From: Bacillus sp. THAF10
GTDB lineage: Bacteria; Bacillota; Bacilli; Bacillales; Bacillaceae_I
DNA: 64,000 nt
Direction: 5' to 3'
Assembly: GCF_009363695.1 (NCBI RefSeq)
Contig: NZ_CP045403.1
Location: forward strand, 3,730,501 to 3,794,500
Each line of letters starts with the position of its first letter. The stretch's first letter is position 1. This document shows positions 8,501 through 16,758 of this stretch, piece after piece. A program made the position numbers and the translations under genes. The notes beneath the pieces are model-generated. The model was not told where the DNA came from, ran no database searches, and saw only the letters and a list, made by a program, of their open reading frames with translations.

Positions 8501-9239
8501 TCGTCTCACCTCTCGTTCTTGCTACTTTTCGTGCCATTCGTTGTGCATCTTGAATATCTTTATCTTCCATAAATGCTACTGTACCTAGGACTGGTAGGTT
8601 TAATAATTTTTCGATATCTTGTTCTGTTTTCACGGTGTTGTCGAGGAACTCTAACAAGAATGCAAGCCCCACACTTGCCATTAGACCAACGACCATCGCG
8701 ATTGCCATGTTCAACACTGGCTGAGGTTTTACGGGGGAAGGATTTTCGCCGACTTGAGCTGGCCAAAGGATTTTCACATTGTCTACACTCATCAGTTCTA
8801 CCACTTGCTCTTGGAACACCTCTGCTGTTTTGTTCGCGATAGCTGCCGCAAGCACAGGATCTTGATTTTGAACCGTAATGTTTAATACTTGAGAGTTTTG
8901 CGCGCTAGCAACTGAAATCATGTTGTTTAGCTCTGAGGTTGCTACTTTCCCATCTAATTCCTGGCTTACTTGATCTAGTACAGCCGGACTCTTAATAATG
9001 ATGTTGTATGTATTAATCAGCTGGACGTTCGCTTGAATATCTCCAGTGCTATAGGCCGCTTGTTCTGCTGATTTTTCTTGGTTTACGAGAATTTGAGCTT
9101 GAGATTCATAGATTGGCGTTAATAAAAAGTAGCTCACTAGTCCGCTTGTGGTGGTGAAGATTACTGTGATTAGGACGATGAGCCAGAGACGTTTCCGTAT
9201 TGTTTGAAAAAGTTCTTTCAGACTGATTGTTTCTTCCAT
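8490..9239 (-). CDS. epsA: EpsA-like Wzz-domain kinase modulator
   Basis: 249 residues, starting at the ATG behind GGAGGTCACC. The Wzz domain has two membrane helices, at about residues 18-40 (LIVLITVIFTTTSGLVSYFLL) and 170-192 (PVLNMAIAMVVGLMASVGLAFL), around an extracytoplasmic coiled region. A proline-rich PSPVKPQPV segment precedes the second helix. The cytoplasmic tail activates the partner tyrosine kinase encoded immediately downstream. This is the first gene of the exopolysaccharide operon; a promoter and three 0A-like boxes lie upstream. Confidence 0.9.
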   Translation of the reverse strand: MEETISLKELFQTIRKRLWLIVLITVIFTTTSGLVSYFLLTPIYESQAQILVNQEKSAEQAAYSTGDIQANVQLINTYNIIIKSPAVLDQVSQELDGKVATSELNNMISVASAQNSQVLNITVQNQDPVLAAAIANKTAEVFQEQVVELMSVDNVKILWPAQVGENPSPVKPQPVLNMAIAMVVGLMASVGLAFLLEFLDNTVKTEQDIEKLLNLPVLGTVAFMEDKDIQDAQRMARKVARTRGETIGS

Positions 9240-9347
9240 GGTGACCTCCAAGTATATTTATCCATTATTGGTAATGTCTATTTCTAATTTCATTTTTTTC
9301 TTCAATTTCCATACTGAATAATTATAGGTCAATTTCTAACATTTATC

Positions 9348-9375
9348 TATATAATAATTGTAATTTGTTTGTAAA
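9348..9375 (-). promoter_or_regulatory. Sigma-A-like promoter of the eps operon
   Basis: On the minus strand TTTACA, 16 bases, TATATA, about 109 bases before the epsA start codon. It lies just downstream of the 0A-like boxes, which end at about 24 bases before its -35 hexamer. Confidence 0.55.
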
Positions 9376-9397
9376 AAAAGAGGAATTTAATAGAAAT

Positions 9398-9469
9398 CGT
9401 CGAATAGTCCTGTGTAATTTTTGACAGTTATATCGCTTTTTGTCGAATAAGACGGGACTATTGTCGAAT
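9398..9469. promoter_or_regulatory. Three Spo0A-box-like sites upstream of epsA
   Basis: TGTCGAA occurs at 9441-9447 and 9462-9468, and CGTCGAA (one mismatch) at 9398-9404, all reading on the plus strand. The known 0A box is TGNCGAA. Spacings are 21 and 43 bases, close to two and four helical turns. They lie in the gap between epsA and the gene starting at 9540, so either could be controlled. Binding is inferred from the motif only. Confidence 0.6.
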
Positions 9470-9539
9470 GGAAATGTTTGAAGATTCTGTGCATATATTT
9501 GTAAGAAAGAAATGGGACGAGGATGAGGGGGTGAAGAGG

Positions 9540-10034
9540 ATGTTTCGAAGGAGAGGAATTGGAAGACGACGTTCTGTTGAGAGTTTGAGACTTGGATTAG
9601 TTCTGCTTGCCATCACATTTATCTTTTTAACTATCTATCTCCTCTTCTCACTTTTTGGTGGTGCAGAACGGAAGGCTTTGCAGGTGGTCGAGCGATTCTA
9701 TGCCTATGAGCAGGGCGGTAACTACGGCCAGTCGTGGGAGCTATTACATAGTGAAATGCAGGCGCGTTTTGATCGAGCATCGTATGTGCAGGACCGTGCG
9801 CATGTGTTCAATGGGCATTTTGGTGCTGAGACATTCGCGTTTGAGGTGGTTGGTGGTGCAGAGGAGTTGCGAAACTGGAAGCTGGTCAAGGATGGCGAAC
9901 CACTTGGAACGGTTTATCAGTTTGTGGTCGAGCAAGAGTACCACGGCAAATACGGTCATTTCTTGTTTGTTCAGTATGTGTATGTTGGACAGGAGAACGA
10001 TGAGTGGAGGATATTGTGGGATTATAAGGAGTAG
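9540..10034 (+). CDS. Membrane-anchored protein, NTF2-like fold suspected
   Basis: 164 residues from the ATG after AGGGGGTGAAG; the reading frame is open back to 9468, but that start overlaps a 0A-like box and has no ribosome binding site. The N-terminus is strongly basic (MFRRRGIGRRR), followed by one helix at about 20-42 (LGLVLLAITFIFLTIYLLF), giving an outside-facing C-terminal domain. The domain starts KALQVVERFYAYEQGGNYGQSWELLHSE, which resembles DUF4878/NTF2-like lumenal domains, and ends WRILWDYKE. Function is unknown. It is divergent from the eps operon. Confidence 0.6.
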   Translation: MFRRRGIGRRRSVESLRLGLVLLAITFIFLTIYLLFSLFGGAERKALQVVERFYAYEQGGNYGQSWELLHSEMQARFDRASYVQDRAHVFNGHFGAETFAFEVVGGAEELRNWKLVKDGEPLGTVYQFVVEQEYHGKYGHFLFVQYVYVGQENDEWRILWDYKE

Positions 10035-10093
10035 GTTGTTACTTGCGATTGGTAGCGGAAGTAAGTGTAGATAGTTACTCTAGAAGTAACCTA

Positions 10094-10223
10094 GCTGGTG
10101 ATTGGAGCAAATGGCGGAGACTCCCGCGGGAATATAGCGACAATCTTGAGACCCCACAAGCGTAGCCGAGGAGGCTCAAGGTCGCCCCGCAGGACACGGA
10201 GCCAATTTGCGGAAATCACCAGC
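10094..10223. repeat. ~130-bp inverted-repeat element, copy A
   Basis: Begins GCTGGTGATTGGAGCAAATG and ends TTTGCGGAAATCACCAGC, so the two ends are complementary. The interior contains GGCGGAGACTCCCGCGGGA and GCCGAGGAGGCTCAAGG. Copies with the same ends or interior occur at 48645-48753, 58725-58855 and 60245-60375 in the opposite orientation. It has no ORF; it resembles a small non-autonomous palindromic element. Confidence 0.75.
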
Positions 10224-10252
10224 GGTACTCCATGTATTTTTACATAAAAACA

Positions 10253-10274
10253 GGGACAGCACAGAAACTGTCCC
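10253..10274 (-). terminator. Terminator of the small acidic lipoprotein gene
   Basis: GGGACAG, an 8-base loop and CTGTCCC, followed on the minus strand by TGTTTTTATG. Confidence 0.75.
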
Positions 10275-10291
10275 TCGGAGTGAAAGAGGGA

Positions 10292-10510
10292 CTACTGTTG
10301 GTCTTCCTCTTCTTGCTCCATATCTTCTTCCATTTGTCCTTCATCTTCTTCCATGTCTTCCATGTCTTGCTGCTCTTGATCTTCAGCTGGCTCTTCCATT
10401 GGTGGTTCTTCTTCTGGAGGAGGAACGTCTTGATTGTTAGCTGCACATCCAGTGATTAACATTGCTGCAAAAGCTGTACCTAATAGTTTTAATAACCATT
10501 TGTTGTTCAT
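10292..10510 (-). CDS. Small, very acidic lipoprotein
   Basis: 72 residues. A type II signal peptide ends in the lipobox ITGC (Cys22), after which the mature chain is almost entirely Glu, Asp, Gln, Met and Pro (for example PPPEEEPPMEEPAEDQEQQ). It is preceded by GGAG and followed by a strong terminator, so it is a monocistronic gene. No domain is recognisable. The composition suggests a disordered, cation-binding chain outside the membrane; that is inference only. Confidence 0.7.
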   Translation of the reverse strand: MNNKWLLKLLGTAFAAMLITGCAANNQDVPPPEEEPPMEEPAEDQEQQDMEDMEEDEGQMEEDMEQEEEDQQ

Positions 10511-10663
10511 GTAAACCTTCTCCTTTCAAAATGGAATTCAAGACCCTTTTTTGCTTATGTTGCGTGGTCCCTTTTTATATTCCCCATCTTTCGAGAAAGT
10601 TTGCATGGATTCTGCAAATTTTTTCAAATTACTTCTTTGGTCCTAATTACTATTTATGTAAAA

Positions 10664-11092
10664 TTAGCTTTGGACCGCAAACATGATTTCTGCTTCCATT
10701 GCGATCTCGTCGCCAACTTTCGCAGTCGCTTTTCCTTTTCCGATCCCTCTACGGATGGATAACAGCTCCACTTCCATCATCAGCGTATCTCCTGGTCTTA
10801 CTTGGCGTTTCCATCTGCATTTTTCCACACCAGCAAAGAAGGCAATTTTTCCTGCATATTCTGGCATGGACAGTAGTGCGACGGCACCAGTTTGTGCACA
10901 AGCCTCTAAGGTTAACACTCCTGGGAATACCGCATAATTAGGGAAATGCCCATTAAACACTTCCTCATTTCCTGTGATATTCTTCTTCCCAACTGCACGC
11001 TTACCAGGCTCTAACTCCTCAATTGAATCAACCAGTAAAAAAGGATAACGATGTGGAATAATTTCTTTAATCTGTTCAATATTAAGCATCAT
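10664..11092 (-). CDS. fabZ: (3R)-hydroxyacyl-ACP dehydratase
   Basis: 142 residues, the usual size. The hot-dog fold signature has the catalytic His49 in [12 protein letters not shown] and Glu63 in LTLEACAQ. It dehydrates 3-hydroxyacyl-ACP in fatty acid elongation. The first of two adjacent ATGs is 9 bases after GGAG and is chosen; the second would give the commonly seen [14 protein letters not shown] start. In B. subtilis fabZ (ywpB) also lies near flhP and mbl, and that order is kept here with two genes in between. Confidence 0.95.
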   Translation of the reverse strand: MMLNIEQIKEIIPHRYPFLLVDSIEELEPGKRAVGKKNITGNEEVFNGHFPNYAVFPGVLTLEACAQTGAVALLSMPEYAGKIAFFAGVEKCRWKRQVRPGDTLMMEVELLSIRRGIGKGKATAKVGDEIAMEAEIMFAVQS

Positions 11093-11165
11093 AGATAGTA
11101 TCTCCTCAAATTAAATATTTCCTTCATTATATAATAAGGCTTCATAAAAACCAATGAACGTAAAG

Positions 11166-11188
11166 AAAGACACAATAGCTGTGTCTTT
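11166..11188 (-). terminator. Hairpin downstream of the 172-residue exported protein
   Basis: AAAGACACA, a 5-base loop and TGTGTCTTT. The minus strand continues CTTTACG and the plus strand CGATTTTTTT, so it may work in both directions, although no plus-strand gene ends here. Confidence 0.6.
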
Positions 11189-11196
11189 CGATTTTT

Positions 11197-11715
11197 TTAT
11201 TTAAAGTTGTAGTTATCCGAAAACACCTTTGTTTGTTTTATACCTTTCGGAAGCTCCTTGATGACTAAATAGTACTTTTCTTCGTCGAGTTCGAATGTTT
11301 CCGTGATGTCCTCATGGTTAGGGCCTCTATTGATTAGAATATGTAATTCACGAGCATCCATATCTGGCTTTTCTCCATAGACAATGAAGAAATTACCGTA
11401 TTGGTCATATTCTTGTTTGCCATCTCCACTCGCAACAAGCACCAGTTTACTTCCATCAAAGATGGCATAGCCAAGTTTATTGGAGTCTTGTGTAAAAAGG
11501 AAGATCTTTTTGTCCTTCCCAAACGATACTTCCTTTTCTAAACTGCTAACTTTTACTTGATCTTCTTCTTTCAGGGCAAAGCTTTCAATCTTGTCCACTA
11601 CATAGTCTGTGTTAAGCTGTGCTTCTGCAATGTCATTTTTAGTGTCCATGTTAACAAAATAAGAACCAATACCAATGAATCCAACCAACAAACATGAGAT
11701 TATGACTTTTTTCAT
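11197..11715 (-). CDS. Exported or membrane-anchored protein of unknown function
   Basis: 172 residues. One N-terminal hydrophobic segment (VIISCLLVGFIGIGSYFV) follows a short KK, without a lipobox, so the rest is outside the membrane. The body is rich in beta-type sequence (KIFLFTQDSNKLGYAIFDGSKLVLVASGDG) and ends with KVFSDNYNFK. I do not recognise the family. It has its own hairpin downstream, and the gene before it is separated by another terminator, so it is probably transcribed alone. Confidence 0.65.
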   Translation of the reverse strand: MKKVIISCLLVGFIGIGSYFVNMDTKNDIAEAQLNTDYVVDKIESFALKEEDQVKVSSLEKEVSFGKDKKIFLFTQDSNKLGYAIFDGSKLVLVASGDGKQEYDQYGNFFIVYGEKPDMDARELHILINRGPNHEDITETFELDEEKYYLVIKELPKGIKQTKVFSDNYNFK

Positions 11716-11810
11716 CTTTTTACCCCATTCGATCAGAATTTTACTAATATTAGTCTATTATATAAAATTTTCCAAATAGTCACAATATTAATTTTGAAAT
11801 TTTTTACATC

Positions 11811-11848
11811 AAAAAAGGAAGCTTTCCCTATGGAGGGAAGTAGCTTCC
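11811..11848 (-). terminator. Terminator of the flhO-flhP-epuA unit
   Basis: GGAAGCT and AGCTTCC arms enclosing a second short stem, then TTTTTT on the minus strand. It begins at the last codons of the EpuA-like gene. Confidence 0.8.
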
Positions 11849-12151
11849 TTAGTCTTTGTTCACTAAATCGAGAATATGCTGCCAGGTTTCTTTCTTCAGT
11901 ACGTCCATTGGTTCGCCGCCGCCAAGAATGGCGTAGCCAAACATGGCTCCTGCGACAACGGCAACTGCCATGATCGCAAGGATGATAACGAGACGTAGCC
12001 AGATTGGGATGAGTCTTATGCGCCATTTTAGTTTTTTCGGCGCTTTTTCTTGTTCTTGTTCTGAGGCTCTCGTTTCTTTTCGTTCTTTTTGCTTTTGAGC
12101 TTTGCGCAATTCTGCTCGTGTTACGCTTGATTTTGGTTCTTCTTGTTCCAT
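11849..12151 (-). CDS. EpuA-like small membrane protein (annotated in relatives as DNA-directed RNA polymerase subunit beta, PF11772)
   Basis: 100 residues. A charged N-terminal half (RAELRKAQKQKERKETRASE) is followed by RIRLIPIWLRLVIILAIMAVAVVAGAMFGYAILGGG, which is one membrane helix ending in a glycine-rich turn, and then EPMDVLKKETWQHILDLVNKD. This arrangement matches the EpuA family, usually found just after flhP or in murA loci of Bacillales. Database names calling it an RNA polymerase subunit are historical. RBS is AAGGAGG. It lies 34 bases after flhP and is closed by a terminator. Confidence 0.75.
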   Translation of the reverse strand: MEQEEPKSSVTRAELRKAQKQKERKETRASEQEQEKAPKKLKWRIRLIPIWLRLVIILAIMAVAVVAGAMFGYAILGGGEPMDVLKKETWQHILDLVNKD

Positions 12152-12185
12152 GATTGCGCAACCTCCTTTTTACCGTGTGAGTTTA

Positions 12186-13022
12186 TTATGCTTTTAGACC
12201 GTTCACAAGTCCCATCATTTGATCGGCAAATTGGACGGTACGGGCGTTAAATTGGTAGGACCGCTGCATGAGCGTCATTTCGGTGAGCTCAGATGCTAAG
12301 TCGACATTGGACTGCTCAAGTGCACCTTGGGCAATGCCTATTTCATCGCGTCCCGCTCCTGCCATGATGGTAAGAATGTCATCAGGGTTTGCGACATTCG
12401 CTGGTGGCAGTGCGAATAAAGAGCCTGGTCGTGATTCAAGCATTTGCGGTCTAGTGATTTGGACAAGTCCAAGTTCATTCGCGATGACTTGTCCATTAGT
12501 GAGCTCAGCTGTAATCACACCACCTGGTTGCACTTGGATATCCTGGACGTTATCAGGAAGAATGATTGGGTTTTCCGCGCTATTTAGAACGGGATGACCT
12601 TCTGCTGTCACGAGCATCACTTCGTTGTTGTTGATTGGCGACAGGTAGAATACCCCATTTCGCGTAAATTGAGTACTAGTTTGCCCATTTTCTGTCACTT
12701 GTACCATGAATAACTGATCTTCTTTGGTGAGTGCGAAATCAAGCATCCTGTCGGTGTTACGGATGGCACCTTGGTTCAGGTTTAGACGCGTTTGACTGAG
12801 ACCTGCGCCTGTTCCGTGGCGAATGCCAAGCGGTGTGTTCCGAACATTGTCGTATTGGTCAAGCGCTTGGTTGTTGCTTTGCTGGGCCAGCAGCTCTTGG
12901 AATGTTGCGTTACGGTGTTTATAGCCAACGGTGTCCACATTTGCAACGTTATGACTGATGATGTCGAGCTGTTTTTGAAGCTGATTCATCGTGTTGGTTG
13001 CGTTCAGCATGATTCTGGACAT
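12186..13022 (-). CDS. flhP: Flagellar hook-basal body (rod-type) protein FlhP
   Basis: 278 residues. The N-terminal rod motif is QLDIISHNVANVDTVGYKH and the C-terminal motif SNVDLASELTEMTLMQRSYQ followed by ARTVQFADQMM. These are the D0 coiled-coil ends of FlgG/FlgF-like proteins. With its neighbour FlhO it forms the distal rod part in Bacillus. The order mbl-flhO-flhP is as in B. subtilis. RBS is GGGGGCC. Confidence 0.92.
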   Translation of the reverse strand: MSRIMLNATNTMNQLQKQLDIISHNVANVDTVGYKHRNATFQELLAQQSNNQALDQYDNVRNTPLGIRHGTGAGLSQTRLNLNQGAIRNTDRMLDFALTKEDQLFMVQVTENGQTSTQFTRNGVFYLSPINNNEVMLVTAEGHPVLNSAENPIILPDNVQDIQVQPGGVITAELTNGQVIANELGLVQITRPQMLESRPGSLFALPPANVANPDDILTIMAGAGRDEIGIAQGALEQSNVDLASELTEMTLMQRSYQFNARTVQFADQMMGLVNGLKA

Positions 13023-13083
13023 GGTGGTTGGCCCCCTTTCTATGTGCGTTTCTAGATCTATTTTTCAAAAGGCTTTAGCGACG

Positions 13084-13905
13084 TTAGTTAATGCGGCCGA
13101 TTTCGTTGGCGGCTTTTTGCATGCTGGTGTCATAGGCTTGGATGATTTTCTGGTTTGCTTCAAATGCTCGGAATGCCGAGGTCATTTCGCTCATCGTCTT
13201 GGCGGTGTCCACGTTCGAGCGCTCGATGTGACCTTGAGAAATTCGGTAGCTGATGTTTGGATTGGCGGCTGCTGGCGTTAGAGCTGCCGCATTGTCCGCT
13301 GGTCGGTATAAGCCGTTGCCCTCACGGATAAGATCATTCGGGTTTTCGGCAAAGGCGATGTTGAGACGGGCAGTTGTGATGTTCCCCTCTAAAATCGTGC
13401 CGTCTGGTTGAACCTCAAACGACCGTGATGCAATTTGAATTCGGTTGTTGTTCTCATCAAGCACATAGTGGCCATTGCCTGTGGTCAAGTAGCCTTGTTG
13501 GTCGAGTGTGAAGTTCCCGTTTCGTGTGTATCTTGGTGTGCCGTCTTGCTGCTCGACCGTGAAGTACACGGAGCTTCCTTCTGGCATGTTTTGATTTAGG
13601 ATGGCGAGGTCTGTGTCGATTCCTGTTGGACGCAGGTCGCCTTGTGTATGGCTAGGCTGTGTTTCTTGTAGATACACGCCTGTGCTTAGTCGAATTGGGT
13701 CATTTGGCGGTGATAACGGGTGCAATTGGTTGGTTTGGTTTTGCTGTTCCATGCGCTGCAGAAGCATTTCGGGAAATGCGCGCAGGCTGCCTTGGTCGGC
13801 TTTGTAGCCAGCCGTGTTTGCGTTTGCCATGTTGTTGGAGAGCATTTCCATGCGGCGCTGCTGCGAGATCATGCCGGCTGTAGCTGTGTAGAAGCCTCGT
13901 AACAT
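13084..13905 (-). CDS. flhO: Flagellar hook-basal body protein FlhO
   Basis: 273 residues. The N-terminus MLRGFYTATAGMISQQRRME and NNMANANTAGYKADQG, and the C-terminus ERSNVDTAKTMSEMTSAFRA with YDTSMQKAANEIGRIN, are the paired helices of rod/hook proteins. It is separated from flhP by 61 bases and shares its unit. RBS is GAGGTG. In B. subtilis FlhO and FlhP complete the rod before the hook assembles. Confidence 0.92.
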   Translation of the reverse strand: MLRGFYTATAGMISQQRRMEMLSNNMANANTAGYKADQGSLRAFPEMLLQRMEQQNQTNQLHPLSPPNDPIRLSTGVYLQETQPSHTQGDLRPTGIDTDLAILNQNMPEGSSVYFTVEQQDGTPRYTRNGNFTLDQQGYLTTGNGHYVLDENNNRIQIASRSFEVQPDGTILEGNITTARLNIAFAENPNDLIREGNGLYRPADNAAALTPAAANPNISYRISQGHIERSNVDTAKTMSEMTSAFRAFEANQKIIQAYDTSMQKAANEIGRIN

Positions 13906-14054
13906 TGGTTTTTCACCTCGTGTAATGTTGTGCTGAGATTCGTGCAGAATTTGTCTATCTTCTATTATAGTACAAATTTTGGTTTGTCGATATATGTTTT
14001 TGGAAGGAGGTGGGATTTTGTCGGATTTTAAGCAAACAAAAAACGCCTAGGGGG

Positions 14055-14213
14055 TTAGGCGCTTAATTCTTGGTGCTGTTCGATTTTTTGTTTATGGTAG
14101 TCGAGCTTTTTGGTTAGGGATTGTTTGATATTATCGTCTAAACAGTCTTGGATGAGCACCTCGTGGTAGCGCGCTCTGATTGTGTGCCATGTCATGATAA
14201 GCTTTTGAATCAT
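14055..14213 (-). CDS. Small basic protein, family unknown
   Basis: 52 residues starting MIQKLIMTWH behind GGAGGTG at 14211; the open frame extends further upstream but the ribosome binding site fixes this start. It is helical and charged, with WHTIRARYHEVLI in the first half and KKLDYHKQKIEQHQ in the second. Its pattern (MI..L..WH....Y...L, then K.YH..K) is shared with the 48-residue protein at 18661-18807, so the two look like paralogs. Function unknown. Confidence 0.65.
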   Translation of the reverse strand: MIQKLIMTWHTIRARYHEVLIQDCLDDNIKQSLTKKLDYHKQKIEQHQELSA

Positions 14214-14293
14214 TGCGAGACACCTCCAATGGTTGTTTCTTATGTATATACCCTTCGTGCGGATTTTATAACTTTTGAGGGTAGACAGATTAA

Positions 14294-14330
14294 GGGGCCG
14301 TTTCATTCGTGTGGTGAATGAAACGGCCCC
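14294..14330. terminator. Perfect 15-bp hairpin at the end of the SGNH acyltransferase gene
   Basis: GGGGCCGTTTCATTC, a 7-base loop and GAATGAAACGGCCCC. The U-tract is poor on the minus strand (TTAATC), better on the plus strand (CTTCTTTATTTT). The core GTTTCATTC resembles the dispersed GGGACGGTTCT hairpins elsewhere in the window. Confidence 0.55.
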
Positions 14331-14335
14331 CTTCT

Positions 14336-16339
14336 TTATTTTAGTACTTCTTTTACTTCTTTTCGTAGTAGTGGTGCCATGGTTCGGACGTAGGTGGCGG
14401 TGATGTGGTGCTTGTCACGGTAGATGAGGACGTTGCCTTTAACTGGTTTGCAGGTGTCCTCTTCGCACAGGTAGTCTGTGAAGTCGGCATAGTGAACGTT
14501 GTCTGGTACGTTTTCGAGCTTGGTGAATGGGCCGTCTGATGGTAGGGCTTCTTCTCTTGGCAGCGCGCATTCAGGAGAGTTCGCCCCTTTTTCCTCGACA
14601 CAGGATGGCACGTCGAATTCAAACCAAGCGTTGTCGCGAATCGCGAACACTTTGATGCCTGCTTTATTTAGGGTGTGCCATTGGTTGACGAAGCCTTCTG
14701 GAACCTCTGCTTTTCGACCTACATCAGCAGTGGTAAAGACGAGATCCGGTTTTGTATTAAGCAGGATGTCGATGAGCTCTTCGTTCCATTTGACACAGGA
14801 GGCACTTGCGCTTGGTCCCTCCTCTTCGTCAGAAAAGCGACACGAGCTTTTTGTATAGTTGATGATTTTCATGTTTTCTTCTTCGGCAAACTCTTCGAAG
14901 GCTGGTAGCCACTGGGCAGAGTGTGAGCCGCCAACAATGACGATGGTTTTGTCCGGATTGTCCGTGACGCCATACTCACAGCTGATGACCTCTGCGGATT
15001 CGAGCGTTTGGTGACACTTGTCCATGTACACCTTTGGCAGGTCATCTTTTGCTTGCAGGGCGGATGGTAGGATCTCCACGCCTTCTTTTGTTTCTTGCAT
15101 ATGAAAGCTTGCTAGCGCACCAGGGTAGTCAGAGTCCGTGACTAGGCTTGCGAGCTCGGCGTTTGCTTGGCCAATTTGGTGTGACCAGGTGGTTGCTAGG
15201 ATGATGGTCGGCACCATGCAGGCGATAACCACAGAGCCTCTCTTCCATTTTGGGCTTGTCTTTTTCATGGTACGAATTGGCTTTTCAATGATGTTGGTGG
15301 TGATGGAAGCTAGGATGATGCTTGCTGCCAGAATCAAGAGTCCATGCGTGATGGAGACGGTCTCGTTGTCTGACAGATGGAAATAAAAGATTAAGATTGG
15401 CCAGTGCCATAGGTAGAGTGCGTAAGACAGGTTACCTAGTTTGGCAAGTGGCTTTAAGCTGAGAAAACGGTGCACACCGAATGAGCCCCCGTTGTTGCCG
15501 GCAAGAATGATGAAAATTGCCGCGAGCGTTGGCCAGAGTGCTGCGTAGCCAGGGAACACGGTGGAAACCTGCAGGAGGATTCCACAAAGTATGATGGCAA
15601 AGAGGCCGACCCAGCCGATGAGGAAGCTAATCGATTTTTTTAGAACAGCTTGTGCACCTACGATGGCGACGATTCCGCCAAGTGCGAACTCCCAAACACG
15701 TGTGAAGGTGTGGAAGTAGGCAAAGGCTTGGTTGGTCGCTGTTAGGTAGATGGAATAGGTTAGCGAGGTGGTGAAAACGGTCACCAGCACGCTGATTAAG
15801 GTTGCTTTAAATGTTAATTTTAGGACTTTGTGGAGCAAGAGTGCTAGTCCAAAGACGACCGTTGGCCAGAGGAGGTAGAACTGCCCTTGGATCGACATCG
15901 CCCAGAAATGCTGGACGGGACTTGCTTCGTTATTTTGCGCTAAGTAGTCGACGGCATTAAAGGCGAGCTGCCAGTTTTGGTAGTACAGAGCAGACGCCAT
16001 GATTTCCTGGACGGTTTGGGCCCATTGTACTTGTGGTAGCCATAGCATACTGGCGATAGTGACGATGAGCAGGACAAAAAAGGCCGCCGGGAATAGTCGT
16101 TTGGTTAGGCCTAGTATATAGTCGATGAAGTCGATCGTACCCTCGCGTTGGATTCTGCCGAGTAGTGAGGTGGTAATGAGGAATCCAGATACGACGAAGA
16201 ACACGTCTACCCCACCGGAGACGTTTCCAAGCCATATATGATAAATTGCAACAAGCAGGGCCGCCACTGCGCGAAGGCCTTCTATTTCGGTGCGAAATCG
16301 CTTGTTTGTTGGGATTTTCGGTTGATTAGATGTAGACAT
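14336..16339 (-). CDS. OafA-type acyltransferase with C-terminal SGNH domain
   Basis: 667 residues from the ATG behind GGAGGGACGCCACTC. The N-terminal half is an acyltransferase-3 domain of about ten membrane helices with RTEIEGLRAVAALLVAIYH (the family R and H are present) and VFFVVSGFLIT. The C-terminal 220 residues are an SGNH hydrolase-like domain with IVIVGGSHSAQWLPAF (Ser block) and RDKHHITATYV (Asp/His block). Such fusions O-acetylate peptidoglycan, teichoic acids or exopolysaccharide outside the cell. The substrate cannot be told; it is not next to the eps genes. Confidence 0.88.
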   Translation of the reverse strand: MSTSNQPKIPTNKRFRTEIEGLRAVAALLVAIYHIWLGNVSGGVDVFFVVSGFLITTSLLGRIQREGTIDFIDYILGLTKRLFPAAFFVLLIVTIASMLWLPQVQWAQTVQEIMASALYYQNWQLAFNAVDYLAQNNEASPVQHFWAMSIQGQFYLLWPTVVFGLALLLHKVLKLTFKATLISVLVTVFTTSLTYSIYLTATNQAFAYFHTFTRVWEFALGGIVAIVGAQAVLKKSISFLIGWVGLFAIILCGILLQVSTVFPGYAALWPTLAAIFIILAGNNGGSFGVHRFLSLKPLAKLGNLSYALYLWHWPILIFYFHLSDNETVSITHGLLILAASIILASITTNIIEKPIRTMKKTSPKWKRGSVVIACMVPTIILATTWSHQIGQANAELASLVTDSDYPGALASFHMQETKEGVEILPSALQAKDDLPKVYMDKCHQTLESAEVISCEYGVTDNPDKTIVIVGGSHSAQWLPAFEEFAEEENMKIINYTKSSCRFSDEEEGPSASASCVKWNEELIDILLNTKPDLVFTTADVGRKAEVPEGFVNQWHTLNKAGIKVFAIRDNAWFEFDVPSCVEEKGANSPECALPREEALPSDGPFTKLENVPDNVHYADFTDYLCEEDTCKPVKGNVLIYRDKHHITATYVRTMAPLLRKEVKEVLK

Positions 16340-16539
16340 GAGTGGCGTCCCTCCTTTTATATATAGGAAAGTGGCCGGTTTTTGGCCATACGAACGGATG
16401 GTAACAACAGGGATTATCATAGCTGAGATTGCGTGGTGTGTAAACCAGTTTGAGTATGTAAAATTTTTGAAGGGTGAAGGAATTCTATTTGGTGTTCATG
16501 AATTAGTCATTGTTAGAGTATAAGCATGGGGGTATTGGG

Positions 16540-16686
16540 ATGAAGAAGGAATGGCTGGAATATATCAAGGTTGGCAGTTTTGTTGTGATCGCCATTAGTC
16601 TTGCTGTTATTGCATGGCAGGTTGCTTTTGGCGTTTCTTACCTTGAAGAAATATGGGATCACTTGCAATATTACGGAGACATTTAA
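16540..16686 (+). CDS. 48-residue single-helix membrane microprotein
   Basis: ATG 6-7 bases after GGGGG, then MKKEWLEYIKVG, one membrane helix (SFVVIAISLAVIAWQVAFGV) and an acidic tail ending YYGDI. It lies between the SGNH acyltransferase and mbl on the opposite strand, and ends 11 bases before a GGGACGGTTCT hairpin that can terminate it and mbl. Family not recognised. Confidence 0.55.
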   Translation: MKKEWLEYIKVGSFVVIAISLAVIAWQVAFGVSYLEEIWDHLQYYGDI

Positions 16687-16697
16687 TAGACAGTAAA

Positions 16698-16750
16698 GGG
16701 ACGGTTCTGGCGGTTCATTCGAATGAGGAATGAACCAGGAGAACCGTCCC
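16698..16750. terminator. GGGACGGTTCT-type hairpin between the microprotein and mbl
   Basis: GGGACGGTTCT and AGAACCGTCCC outer arms with inner GGTTCATTC/GAATGAACC arms. It lies between two convergent gene ends and is followed by CCTGTTTCTT on the plus strand. It belongs to the dispersed hairpin family. Confidence 0.65.
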
Positions 16751-16758
16751 CCTGTTTC

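Noticed and set aside
8490..8509. EAR antitermination element between epsB and epsC
   Set aside because: The gap between epsB and epsC here is only 83 bases and shows no strong structure.
10040..10230. Structured RNA or tRNA-like element
   Set aside because: The palindromic sequence recurs at three other places in the window and is better explained as a dispersed repeat.
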